DNA from: Cyprinodon diabolis
Lineage: Eukaryota > Chordata > Actinopteri > Cyprinodontiformes > Cyprinodontidae
NCBI GenBank assembly: GCA_030533445.1
Contig: CM060071.1
Coordinates: 2,648,520 to 2,712,519 of the forward strand
DNA: 64,000 nt
Direction: 5' to 3'
The notes beneath the pieces were generated by a model that was not told where the DNA came from, ran no database searches, and saw nothing but the letters and a program-made list of their open reading frames with translations. A program made the position numbers and the translations under genes. Numbering within the stretch: the stretch's first letter is position 1; every line of letters starts with the position of its first letter. Positions 9,134 through 19,048 of this stretch are shown piece by piece.

Positions 9134-12100
9134 ATAACTCTGTCCGTTTCATTCGTATCTCTTAATGCCAGGGGGTTAAGACAAACAGGTAAACGCAAAG
9201 CATTATTCTTATTTGCCAAACAATTTAAAACAGATTTTTGTTTTTTTCAAGAGAGTCATTCTACATCTTCTGATGTTAATTTCTGGAAATCCCAGTGGGG
9301 AAATGATATGTGGTTATCTCACGGATCTGAGCGCTCCGCTGGTGTCGCCACACTTAAAAATAATTTTTCTGGATCTGTTTTACATACTGTTTGCGACACT
9401 CTAGGTCGCTCAGTAATTGAATGCCTTAACAATACCTTTATTGTTGTTAATATATGGCTACAATAATATAACGGAAAACAACAAACTATTCGAATCATTA
9501 GAAGACAGAATTACTTTTTGGCTCGCCAAATACCCAAACTCAATCATTTTAATTGGTGGGGACTTTAACATTGCCTTAGACAATACGATGGACAGATGGC
9601 CCCCTAAGCCGCAGTCCTCATTCAGTGCCAGTTTAAAAAATTTTATGGAGAAATTTAATGTTGTTGATATATGGAGAGAAAAATTCCCAGATGACAAAAT
9701 CTTTACATGGAGCAATAAAATAGGTTCCAGACAATCCCGGATAGATTTTTGGCTTATTTCCAAATATATTAACAAAGACAATATCGATGTTAACATACTT
9801 GCCACCCCTCTTACAGATCATAGAGCTATTCGCATTAGCATCCAGATTTATACCCCAGATAATACATCATATAAATGTGCTTACTGGAAACTAAATAACT
9901 CCTTGCTAAAGCATGATGTGGTTAAAACTCATATTAATAAATTAATTTTATATTATTGGAATAAGGCTAATAAGGAAGGATCCTTTTGCAACAATTGGGA
10001 ACTTCTCAAATTTGAAATTAGCAAATTTTTAAGACATTACGGAAGTCAGATCTCTAAATTAAAGAAAGCTGAAGAGGAAGAAGTCATAAGCAAGATCTCC
10101 TCCTATTACCTAAAATGCTAAGAAGAAGTTTCAGAGGTAGATAAATTAAATTTAATAGAAAATCAGAATAAACTGGATGCCTTGTATAAACACAAGGCTG
10201 AAGGTGCCTTCATCAGATCCAGGAAACGATGGCTGGAAGAAGGAGAACAAAATTCTGCTTACTTTTTTAGACTTGAAAAATACAGATCAAGAATAAACTC
10301 TATTTTCCAACTAAATATCAATGACATTATATCAAACAATCCTAAAGAAATTGCAACCTTTTGTACTAAATTTTACTCTAATTTATACAGCTCAAAATAT
10401 AATAAAGAGATATCAGAATCATTCCTTAACAAAATAAAAAATTTACAAACTATTGATAAAAACTACTGTGACAGCCCTTTTACCGTGGAGGAAATTTCTA
10501 AGTGCATTAATGCACTCAAGGCCAATAAATCCCCCGGCACAGATGGTTTATCTGCTGAGTTTTATCAATCATTCTCTGAGCATATAGCTCCATTTCTCTT
10601 ACAGGTATTTCTAGAAAGTATAGAGAACAACACTCTCCCTCCTACCCTGACTCAAGGCCTAATAACACTCATTCCAAAACCAAACAAAGACCCTCTATTT
10701 ATTGATAATTGGAGACCTATAAGTCTACTCAATAATGATTATAAAATTATGGCTTCAATACTTGCTTACAGACTTAAAGAGGTTTTGGACACAGTTATTG
10801 ATGAGACACAATCAGGCTTTATGAGGAACAGACACATCTCTAACAATATTAGACTTGTTCTAGACTTACTTGATTATTCATATCTAGTGCCTGATGAAAG
10901 TTTTATTCTTTTCCTTGATTTCTATAAGGCCTTTGACACAATAGAACATCAATTCATTTTTCAATCTTTAATAAAATTTGGTTTTGGCCCCTTCTTTTGT
11001 AATGCAGTCAGAACATTATACTCCAACTCCAATAGTGTTATTAAATTGCCAAACGGCACCACCCCAAGATTTGACCTAAAACGTGGCATTCGTCAAGGAT
11101 GTCCCGTTTCACCTTATTTATTCTTACTTTGCTCTCAAATCCTTACAACTCATATCTCCAATAGTGCCGTACAAGGAATCAGCTTACCTAACAAAGTACT
11201 CATAATCAGCCAGCTGGCAGATGATACCACACTATTTTTAAGGAATGCAAACCAGATCCCTCTGGCCTTAGAGGTGATTAATACTTTTTCCAAAGCCTCT
11301 GGCTTATTTTCAAATTTAAAAAAATGTGAATTGCTACCGATTAAGGATTGTCATGCTAATGATATTTGCAATATTCCTGTTAAACAAGAAGTTTCTTATT
11401 TAGGAATCTTAATCTCTAAAGACCAGAAGTTAAGATGCTCCTCTAATTTCATACCAATTATACAGAAAACCAAAAATAAACTGAACCAGTGGCTTCAGAG
11501 GGATTTATCTCTTAGAGGAAGAATTTTGATTTCTAAAGCTGAAGGATTATCCCGACTGACTTATGCTGCTCTCGCCTTACGTTTAGACAATAAAATCTGT
11601 AAAGATATTGATCGTATGCTTCTTAATTTTATATGGAAAAATCGTACTCACTATATCAAAAAAAGTGTTATTATGAATAATTATGAATCAGGTGGACTTA
11701 ACTTTCTGGATTTCTCTACCCTAAATAACACATTTAAAATTAAATGGGCTAAACACTTCCTTAAGAATCCAACCTCTATCTGGAACATTATACCACAACA
11801 CATTTTCTCATGCTTTGGTGGCTTCAACTTTATTCTACATTGTAATTACAATGTTGAGAAACTCCCTGTAAAACTCTCATCTTTCCATAAGCAGGTGTTC
11901 TTAGCGTGGACGCTCATTTATAAACATAACTTCTCACCTCACAAATACCTCATCTGGAACAACAGAGATATTCTATTTAAAAACAGGTCACTCTATCTTG
12001 AAACCTGGGTTCAAAGTGGAATTTTACTGGTGGCTCAGCTGATTAATAAAGAAGGACGATTAATCAATTACAATGAATTCTGCTCGATATATAATTTTCC

Positions 12101-12863
12101 AGTTAGTATCCAGGAATTCTCCATGGTGGTTAATGCTGTACCTTTGGGCACCTTAATGCTGTTTAAAAACACTAATTATTCTCTGTCTGTTCCACCTTTT
12201 ATCCCTGCTCTAACCGAATCATCTGTGGGAAAAAGCTGTTTTTCAATGGAGTTTAGGAAAAGCAATGAGAGAATACGCAGATTGTTCCAAGAACTTACTG
12301 TTTCTCGTCCAGCCATAACATTTTATTGGAGCCGTTATATCCCAGATATTCACTGGAAAACTGTTTGGATGATCCCTCATAAATATTTAATTATAAACAA
12401 GGTGAAGGAAGTGTCATTTAAAAGTCTCCATAAAATTTACCCTGCTAAACATTATATGGTAAAATATAAACGCGACATAAACACTAATTGCACTTTCTGT
12501 GAGGACCATCCAGAAACTGTGATACATCTTTTTTGGCTCTGCCCTGTTATATAAAGGTTTTGGTCTGAATTTAGCAGGTTTATTATTGACCATATCTTAA
12601 ACAATTTTTCTTTATGCTGGGAAAATGTTTTATTTTGTTTCTATAGATTTCATAGAAAGGTTGCTGATCATTTCTTTATAATAAACTTACTAATACTCTT
12701 TGCTAAATATTATATTCATAAATGCAAGTTTGCTAATAGGACACCTTGTTTTTCTTTTTTCATTAAAGATATAGGTCTATATGTCAAATCAATAACAGAC
12801 TCTACAAATCAAAAGGCTCAAAGGACAATCTCGATATGTACGTCTTTGCATGTTCTTATCTAA
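9134..12863 (+). pseudogene. L1 ORF2 (endonuclease-reverse transcriptase), broken
   Basis: The frame begins at an ATA codon (9134) where a start would be expected, and reads SVSFVSLNARGLR, the APE endonuclease start. A frameshift near 9450 (within the VVNIYGYN region) moves it to the frame containing GGDFNIALD, SRIDFWLIS and TDHRAI. An in-frame TAA at 10119-10121 separates this from the reverse transcriptase, which has PKPNKDPLFIDNWRPISLLN, FLDFYKAFD, GIRQGCPVSPYLF and LADDTTLFL (the ADD catalytic pair). The C-terminal knuckle is CTFCEDHPETVIHLFWLCP. A second premature TAA lies at 12552-12554; the original end is the TAA at 12861-12863. The protein would nick target DNA and prime cDNA synthesis, but one frameshift and two stops make this copy dead. 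Confidence 0.85.
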
Positions 12864-12933
12864 TCACCCCTGGTTGTATTGCTTGAATGTTGTATTGTTC
12901 ATTATACTGTTTGTTGTATACTAATGTCATTTA

Positions 12934-12939
12934 AATAAA
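12934..12939 (+). terminator. L1 polyadenylation signal
   Basis: AATAAA lies 9 bp before the poly(A)/AAG tail, about 70 bp after the ORF2 end. Confidence 0.7.
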
Positions 12940-13137
12940 GTTCATTGAAAAAAAAGAAGAAGAAGAAGAAGAAGAAGAAGAAGAAGAAGAAGAAGAAGAA
13001 GAAAAAAAAAAAAAATGCGGTCAGACCTTAAAGATGGAAACGGGAGAACGGCGTTTCAAAATCTTCCCACTCTGAAGGCTTAATAGAAAAAAGATCGTTT
13101 TCACACCCCGAAACGCCGGCTTCGTGTGGACGGGGCC

Positions 13138-13278
13138 TATCACATAGATAGCATTTAGCACCATTAGCTTTCCTTGTTTGTGGAGTCATTGTGGAGAGCA
13201 TGGTAATCTGTGGGCTGAATCTGTGAGAGTTTGCTGCGAGATTATCTTCAATCCAGCTTCAAGGAGAAAGGAAGATAG
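13138..13278. other. 5' flank of the zinc-finger exon
   Basis: Short unique stretch between the DNA transposon and the exon at 13279. It may hold 5' UTR or an upstream intron end; AG at 13277-13278 could alternatively serve as an acceptor, so an earlier first exon is possible. Confidence 0.35.
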
Positions 13279-13342
13279 ATGGATGATCAGTACAGACTGC
13301 TGGATTTCACCAGGATCCCTCGGATCATCTTACATCGGATAG
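13279..13342 (+). CDS. C2H2 zinc-finger gene, N-terminal exon
   Basis: The ATG at 13279 gives MDDQYRLLDFTRIPRIILHR and one further Ile, then a single G followed by the donor GTAAGA. Teleost multi-finger genes carry an equivalent short exon (DHHRLLDI..KP.IKLHRI), which supports the call. The split codon (phase 1) joins to the acceptor at 19047-19048 to give Asp, exactly where the family has Asp-x-Leu. In many relatives this exon follows a longer coiled-coil first exon, so the true start may be further upstream; here an ATG is available. Confidence 0.7.
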
Positions 13343-13769
13343 GTAAGAAAAACGAGATGGAAATGTTTCCCTGATGATGCAGACTGTTGATTTCAGGGTC
13401 ATCTGGGGAAACTGATCAGAGGAGATCAAGCTGCTAAACTAAAGCTGACTTATAGTGCAGAGAGAGGTAGACTAAAGTCTGAATCATGGTTGGTCATTGC
13501 AGGTTTTAAAGGCATACTATGCAACATTTTTCAGTTAAATAATGTGTTCCATAACATTTTGGATGATTAAATGAGTCATTTCAGGACGAACAAAGGTTTT
13601 CTCGGCCGCCCTGGTGTTCTGTAGGGGAAATACCGTACTTGCAATAGGGCTCGGGATCCACGTTGCATTGTGGGACGTCGCGGTCATATTGATGGCTACG
13701 CGAACGTAAACATAGCTCTGATACAACGTTGTTGTTGAAAGAAGAGATGTAGAAGTAGAGAGAAAAAAG

Positions 13770-14044
13770 ATGTTAAAATCCCGAAAAGGATCTGGAATTT
13801 ACCGGGACACATTAAATAGAGAAGCCACGGACCGGTATGTTGACAAAATCAGCATTATTAATAATTTGGATCCATATGAAGTTCCAAACAATGAGTGGAG
13901 CACCGATGAGTGAGCGCCTAGACTTCAAAACAGTTCCGAAGCTACAAGTCCTTGGAGTCTCATGTGCAGTTCATGAATGGATGGGTTCAGGAGCTGCAGA
14001 TCATAAAGCCAGCAAACAGTGGGAACACAGTAATCCGTACAAAG
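13770..14044 (+). pseudogene. First exon like fish YqaJ/SWIM-type proteins, frame broken
   Basis: The ATG at 13770 begins MLKSRKGSGIYRDTLNREAT, then DRYVDKISIINNLDPYEVP, and stops at TGA 13911-13913. From 13943 another frame reads YKSLESHVQFMNGWVQELQ and leads to the donor AAG/GTAAGC (14044/14045). The blocks LNREAT.RY..K, DPYE..., YKSLE...QF..GWVQE resemble the start of repeated fish proteins that carry a SWIM zinc finger and a YqaJ-type nuclease domain; this comes from memory and is unverified. The frame change between blocks and the missing downstream exons make it non-functional. Confidence 0.45.
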
Positions 14045-14315
14045 GTAAGCTGTGATCAGATGAGCTCTGGAACCTGCTAGTTTAGCAACTGCTAACCGCT
14101 AATGCTAACAACCACTCACGCATGTAATGTACTTTTAACTAGCTGCTATGTGTTACAAAGGTGTAGTTAGTAACGTTAACTGCCAACCCTCCGGGTTTCT
14201 CACGTATTTGAGCCTTTTCCCGCTGCCGTTTTTATTATTTTCCCGTAAAAGATCCCAACTTTGAAGGAAAGAATCAAAGTAGGCCATAACATAAAACCGT
14301 GCATCTTTAACTTAC

Positions 14316-14553
14316 CAGAATGAAAATGCAGGGAACACACTCTCAATGACATCGGGATACTGTGGAAAGTTATGTTCGGTCGTCTTACAGCCTCGATCCA
14401 AGCTAGCCGACGACTCTTTATCTCGGACGCTTGGTCTCCATGGTTACGCCTCCAGGCAGGAAAGCGGTGGAAAGTTAACCAATTTTCTATGTTTTTCCCA
14501 TGGCGATCATGTGTTGCGCTATTACAGCCCACAATACAGCAACGGTTTACCAT
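14316..14553 (-). pseudogene. THAP-domain first exon
   Basis: On the minus strand, ACCATGG at 14553 starts MVNRCCIVGCNSATHDRHGK and the exon ends ...SLRVCSLHFHSG at the donor GTAAGT (14315). The C2CH zinc ligands of a THAP domain are present: Cys5 and Cys10 (C-x4-C), then CSLH (C-x2-H) near residue 73. The THAP tryptophan (LAWIEAV) is there too. THAP domains bind DNA and head P-element and, as I recall, Kolobok-type transposases as well as host THAP proteins. The exon itself is uninterrupted, but no continuing exons were found, so I treat it as a remnant within the TTAA element. Alternative: a host antisense THAP gene. Confidence 0.6.
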
Positions 14554-14654
14554 GGTTGAAATCAAGTTAAGGTGAAATTAATCAAATTAAAACACGGCTG
14601 AGAAGGAGTACAGTACCCGATAGTCGTAGGCAGTAGTCTGAGCCGCGGTAAAAG

Positions 14655-14700
14655 AGGCCGTCAAGATGGCGGCGACGCAAAGTGCTTACGTCATGACGAC
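14655..14700 (-). promoter_or_regulatory. YY1/CRE-like promoter motifs upstream of the THAP exon
   Basis: AAGATGGCGG (14663-14672) followed by TTACGTCATGACG (about 14686-14698) lies about 110-150 bp upstream of the THAP ATG. Farther out on the same strand, a tiny ATG-TCT-ACT-GCG frame abuts GTAAGT (about 14894-14907) and could be an alternative first exon. Confidence 0.35.
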
Positions 14701-15904
14701 CAAGCCCTATTGCAGGAGCCCTCGGCCCGCACCCACAGGCTCAGAAGTCTCGTGCATCGCGAGAGTTGGTCTTGCTTTACAGCGAGAACTTGGCCAACTA
14801 CAATCTTTGTTATTTAGACACATGCATAACAAATAATGTTTGAAAACATGCAAAATTTTCAAACTCGAAAATTGGAACAAAGTAGTCACTTACCGCAGTA
14901 GACATGGTGATTCATTGCGTTCGCCTGTCTGCTAAGCTCAAAACAACCGTGCCTGGCTTGACGGAGAAACCAGGAGAACAGCTGAGCATTTTTACGACGG
15001 TGCACTCTTATTTTCGTCCTCTGGGGGGAGCCTCGCTGGAAAATCGACACCGGTTGCATAGTGTACCTTTAAGGCCATAACTCCACTGTTCCATGTTGTT
15101 TGTGATGCACAGATTGGACCATGGATGCTGTTCTGATCCCTGGTTAGTTCTCTATTTTCTCTAATTCTCCCCTCTAGTTTAAACACTACAGCACTCAGAC
15201 ACTGCAAACCTGCATGAGATTATTCCAAGCAAACAGCAGAAGCCCCTTTGGGATTTGTGAAAGCTTTATCTGCTTTGTGAAACTTCAACAAAGGTTTCTG
15301 TTTTGTTTTTTTTGCATCTGTGCCACCTTACTGTCTGTGTTCTAGATCAGCTGGAATATGCAGATGTTTCTGTTGCTCCCCAGGGCCTCTTCACATAACC
15401 TGGAACTTCTAATTTTTGCTCTGATGGGAAACGAGCACATTTATAATATGCAGAACTGCTTTAGTTTCTGATTTTTCATCAACAAAAGCTGGGCTTCAGC
15501 TGTTTTCAACATGTTAACTGTGTTGAAAGAAAGAACCCGGACTGCGAATCGAACCAAACTATTTAAGAAAAGTAAGTTTTCAGATAAAATAACAGAATAC
15601 TTACCGAAGCTGAATTTAATCCCCCTTTTACAATTACAAGTTCAATGGTTGTTTTTTTTTTTGTCTCCTCATTTATGGTGGCACATATCGAATGTATGTG
15701 TAGATATAAACATACAGTGGCTTACATACCCAAACGGCAACCATGTAGCGAGGTGTATCCCAATCCTTAGGGAAGATTAGGAAGCCCTAACTGCTTACAT
15801 TCTAGTGGGTGGTAGTGGGTGAGGGTTAGTGATAGAGAGTAAGGGCTAGTGGTAGTAAATTGGGAGATCTATTGGGATTGAGCGTAAATCTCTGCAGCAC
15901 TATT

Positions 15905-16440
15905 CTCATTCCCTGCAATTTATCTTGAAACGTTTTGCTGTAGTCATGGTGTCATCCAGGTAGGTTCCACAAAGTGCATCTAGGCATTCCTCCATGCAGC
16001 GCTGAAATGCTGCAGGGCAATTCCTGAATCCAAATGGGATGCTAATCTACTCATAATCCCAAGGGGGCTACAAAAGCAGTTAGTGGGTGACTTTCTTCTC
16101 ACATGAACCTCTGGTGGAATGCTTTCTTATGGACAGTTTAGTCGGATACTCCAATGTTTTCAGTTTTAGACCAGAGTATAATAGATATGTGGGATGGGTT
16201 AGGATGGATTTTCTATTCAAATCTCTAGTCTGACTTTCTGACTCAAACTTGTGCTATTAAATCATGCAGGTAGCTTTTTATGCCAGGGACAGGTATGTGT
16301 GTCTAACTCACTGTCTTTGAGTGATTATTAATACAGCCTATATCTATTATATATCAAAGCATCTGTTTCACTAATACTTTCTGCTCTTCTCTGAGGTGGC
16401 TAAGGTCTACAGGTGGCTTCCAAATAGTAATTTTATGGCC
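15905..16440 (-). pseudogene. Ty3/gypsy-type retrotransposon reverse-transcriptase remnant
   Basis: Read right to left, fragments include SHLREEQKVLVKQML (near 16400), a KAFHQRFM-like block and LTAFVAPLGL (16060-16130). IPFGFRNCPAAFQRCMEECL runs on to GTYLDDT (16037 to 15943). PFG..N.PA.FQR.M and YLDD are the diagnostic reverse-transcriptase motifs of Ty3/gypsy elements. Stops and frame changes occur, about 200 bp in the middle (16150-16350) is not recognisable, and no LTRs were seen nearby. Confidence 0.6.
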
Positions 16441-16767
16441 ATTAACATCTCTGTTTAAAGATGTTGGAGCTTGGAATGTTTACTGTGTGGTCTTGTTTCT
16501 CTGACCAACTGTATGTGCTCTCTTTCACCCTCTGACGTGAGAACTGGCTCATGCCTTTCCTGGACGGTGCCACCTGTGCAACTAGTTAACAGTTACCTTT
16601 TGTATATTTTCGTCTTTCTGTATGTCTGCTTCTATCTCCTGAACCCCAGTCGCCTCGGCTGCTGGAAGTTTCTTAAAGGAAATTAACTTTGATCTAATTT
16701 TGTTCTAGGGCAGTGATTCTCAATCCTGGCCCTAAAGTACCACTGCCCAGCGTGTTTCGGATTTCTC

Positions 16768-17663
16768 CCCTTCCTTCCTTCCTTCCTTCCTTCCTTCCTT
16801 CCTTCCTTCCTTCCTTCCTTCCTTCCTTCCTTCTTCCATCCATCCTTCCTTCTTCCTTCCATCCATCCTTCCTTCCTTCCTTCCTTCTTCCATCCATCCA
16901 TCCATCCTTCATCCATCCTTCTTCCTTCCTTCCTTCCTTCCTTCCTTCCTTCCTTCCTTCCTTCCTTCCTTCCATCCATCCATCCTTCTTCCTTCCTTCC
17001 ATTCATCCATCCTTCCTTCCTTCCTTCCTTCCTTCCTTCCTTCCTTCCTTCTTCCTTCCATCCATCCATCCTTCCTTCCTTCCATCCATCCATCCATCCA
17101 TCCTTCTTCCTTCTTCCTTCCTTCCATTCATCCATCCTTCTTTCCTTCCTTCCACTTCCTTCCTTCCTTCCTTCCTTCCTTCCTTCCTTCCTTCCTTCCT
17201 TCCTTCCTTCCTTCTTCCATCCATCCTTCCTTCTTCCTTCCATCCATCCATCCTTCCTTCCTTCCATCCATCCATCCATCCATCCTTCTTCCTTCCTCCT
17301 TCCTTCCATCCATCCTTCTTTCCTTCCTTCCACCCATCCTTCTTTCCTTCCTTCTTCCTTCCATCCATCCATCCTTCCTTCCATCCATCCATCCATCCAT
17401 CCATCCTTCTTCCTTCTTCCTTCCTTCCATTCATCCATCCTTCTTTCCTTCCTTCCACCCTTCCTTCCTTCCTTCCTTCCTTCCTTCCTTCCTTCTTCCA
17501 TCCATCCTTCCTTCTTCCTTCCATCCATCCATCCTTCCTTCCTTCCATCCATCCATCCATCCATCCATCCTTCTTCCTTCCTCCTTCCTTCCATCCATCC
17601 TTCTTTCCTTCCTTCCACCCATCCTTCTTTCCTTCTTTCCTTCCTTCATCCATCCATCCATCC
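16768..17663. repeat. CTTC/CATC tetranucleotide array (expanded SINE tail)
   Basis: About 0.9 kb alternates (CCTT)n blocks with (CCAT)n blocks in a recurrent pattern with a period near 200-300 bp, for example TTCTTCC-ATCCATCC junctions. It joins directly to the 3' end of a minus-strand SINE (17664-17925) whose family tail is GGAT, so the array most likely grew from that tail. All long open frames across it are repeat artefacts. Confidence 0.9.
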
Positions 17664-17925
17664 ACACCCAGGTCGCATTGCAGGGCAACACAGAGACACC
17701 GATTACACAACCACACACACACACACACATACTCACATTAGGACAATGTAGAGATACCAATTCAACTAACAGTCCTGTTTTTGGACTGTGGGAGGAAGCC
17801 AGAGTACTGGAGAGAACCTACACTTGTATGGGGAGAACATGCATATTCCATACAGAAAGACCCCGGGCCGGGAATCAAACTCAGAACCTTCTTGCTTCAA
17901 CACAATAGTGCTTCTCTGCTGGAGG
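17664..17925 (-). mobile_element. tRNA-derived SINE copy (minus strand)
   Basis: The reverse complement reads GCAAGAAGGTTCTGAGTTTG, ATTCCCGGCC, GGCTTCCTCCCACAGTCC and TGTGTTGCCCTGCAATGCGA, matching the SINE at 2100-2345. The A-box end is missing or degenerate and a CA run is inserted at about 17713-17728. Confidence 0.7.
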
Positions 17926-18584
17926 AGAGATTGTAGGTTGGATGCAGAGGAAGTCTTCCAGCTCGCTCCCCAAATCAGCTTCTCTGATTGGTTGGCGTGC
18001 GCCTTAAGCTACAAAAGTCCACAATTTCTAATCTCAGTCTGAAACATTAGCACTTGAAACCTAACAGTTTAAACGAGCCGCAGACTCACCATAGACTTTT
18101 TATGTAAACTGACACTCAAAAGATGATTGGTCTGAATGCAGCACGATGAAGAAACTATGGCAAAAGATTTTATAAGACACTATTTAAAGAAAAAACAACA
18201 GATGTAATAATCTGGTAATGCAGTTATCATTCAGATTTAATAAAAATGTCTGCCTGTCCAGCAGGTAGTCAGCATGGGCTGTGTGCTGGCATGTTTGATG
18301 GATGGATTAGATGGGTAAAGTTTTTAGTTCTACTTTCTCACCTGAAAACCTCTAAAAACTACTTTTTATGACAAATTATTAAAGGTTTGAACTATTACAT
18401 TTATTTACTTATCTTCATTTGCTCTGAGCTGTCTTGCCTTGATATTTACTTATGATTGTAACGTTATTTTGGTCTTTGTTGATGTTTCACAAATAAGCAA
18501 ACCTGACAGACATGTAGAACTATTGAGAAATGCACAATGTTTTCTCCAAACAGAGATGAATTGTAAGACAGATTCCTGAAAGTG

Positions 18585-18871
18585 CACTGGAAAAACCATC
18601 TAGAAATAAGTAAAAATATCTTAAATTAAGTGTTTTACCCTTAATTTGAGCAGGTAAATGAGTAGTAAATGATAGTTTGCCAATGGAATGAGTGTTTTAA
18701 CTCTTAAAATAAGATAATTAGATAATATGCACTTGAAATAAGACAATGCAATTGTGTTTTTCTCATTTTAAGTGTAAATTATGTTGTTCCATTGGCAGAA
18801 TGTCTCTTATACCTGCTCAATCCAAGAACAATTGTACTTATTTTGAAAAAAAAATACTTTTTTTTTCAGTG
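18585..18871. mobile_element. CACTG-type MITE
   Basis: CACTGGAAAAA at the left and TTTTTTTTTCAGTG at the right bracket 287 bp, with TG on both outer sides. Internal strings (AAAATATCTTAAATTAAG; TTGCCAATGGAA and its inverse TTCCATTGGCAGAA) also mirror each other. No coding capacity. Confidence 0.6.
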
Positions 18872-19048
18872 TGGGAGCATTAACTGATCTTTTATAACCT
18901 CTGTTTTGATGTCATATCTGCAATGCTTGCTGGGAGGTGTAGTTCCACTCTGGTCATATGTAGTTAGATTCAACACAAGGATTATTATAGTTCAATGTTG
19001 TTTTTTTAACCAACAATAGAACGTTTTCTTCTTTGTTTGTCTTTCCAG

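Larger units (their letters stand above)
7710..12955 (+). mobile_element. Near-full-length L1-clade LINE
   Basis: The order is a 5' UTR of about 150 bp with AAGATGGCGG (YY1-like), ORF1 (7863-8780), a spacer of about 350 bp, ORF2 (9134-12863), a 3' UTR, AATAAA (12934-12939), poly(A), then an AAG tract. Two-ORF layout, APE-type endonuclease and reverse transcriptase place it in the L1 clade, resembling fish Swimmer-type L1. The AAG flanks hide any target duplication. It cannot move on its own because ORF2 is interrupted. Confidence 0.85.
7337..13137. mobile_element. DNA transposon remnant hosting the large L1
   Basis: The left end reads CCCCGTCCACAC (7339-7350) and the right end GTGTGGACGGGG (13124-13135) followed by CC, forming an inverted terminal match. 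Just inside, both ends carry related AAACG-rich sequence. Removing the nested retroposons leaves well under 1 kb of element, so it was non-autonomous. No convincing target duplication is preserved, so the superfamily is uncertain and the outer 2 bp at the left appear mutated. Confidence 0.5.
13510..15068. mobile_element. TTAA-flanked T2/Kolobok-like element carrying two inward first exons
   Basis: TTAA stands at 13506-13509 and 15069-15072. Inside, the ends read AGGCATACTATGCAAC and, from the right, AGGTACACTATGCAAC, an inverted match of 14 of 16. TTAA targets with AGG starts are hallmarks of the T2/Kolobok group (TTAAAGG). The left end carries an inward-reading exon with a donor at 14045; the right end carries an inward THAP exon with a donor at 14315. 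The simplest reading is an internally deleted element whose two convergent genes keep only their first exons. It lies in the zinc-finger intron. Confidence 0.65.
13343..19048 (+). other. Intron of the zinc-finger gene
   Basis: GTAAGA at the 5' end, and a pyrimidine-rich tract with CAG at 19046-19048. The 5.7 kb hold a TTAA element with THAP and SWIM-type exons, a Ty3/gypsy remnant, a SINE with a giant tail repeat and a CACTG MITE. Stretches 15073-15900, 16450-16767 and 17936-18584 show no recognisable gene; 16711-16766 resembles a dispersed repeat beginning GGGCAGTGATTCTCAATCC. Confidence 0.65.

Noticed and set aside
16683..17760. Long open frames on both strands (up to 342 codons)
   Set aside because: They translate tetranucleotide repeats ([12 protein letters not shown]); open frames are expected when repeat units lack stops.
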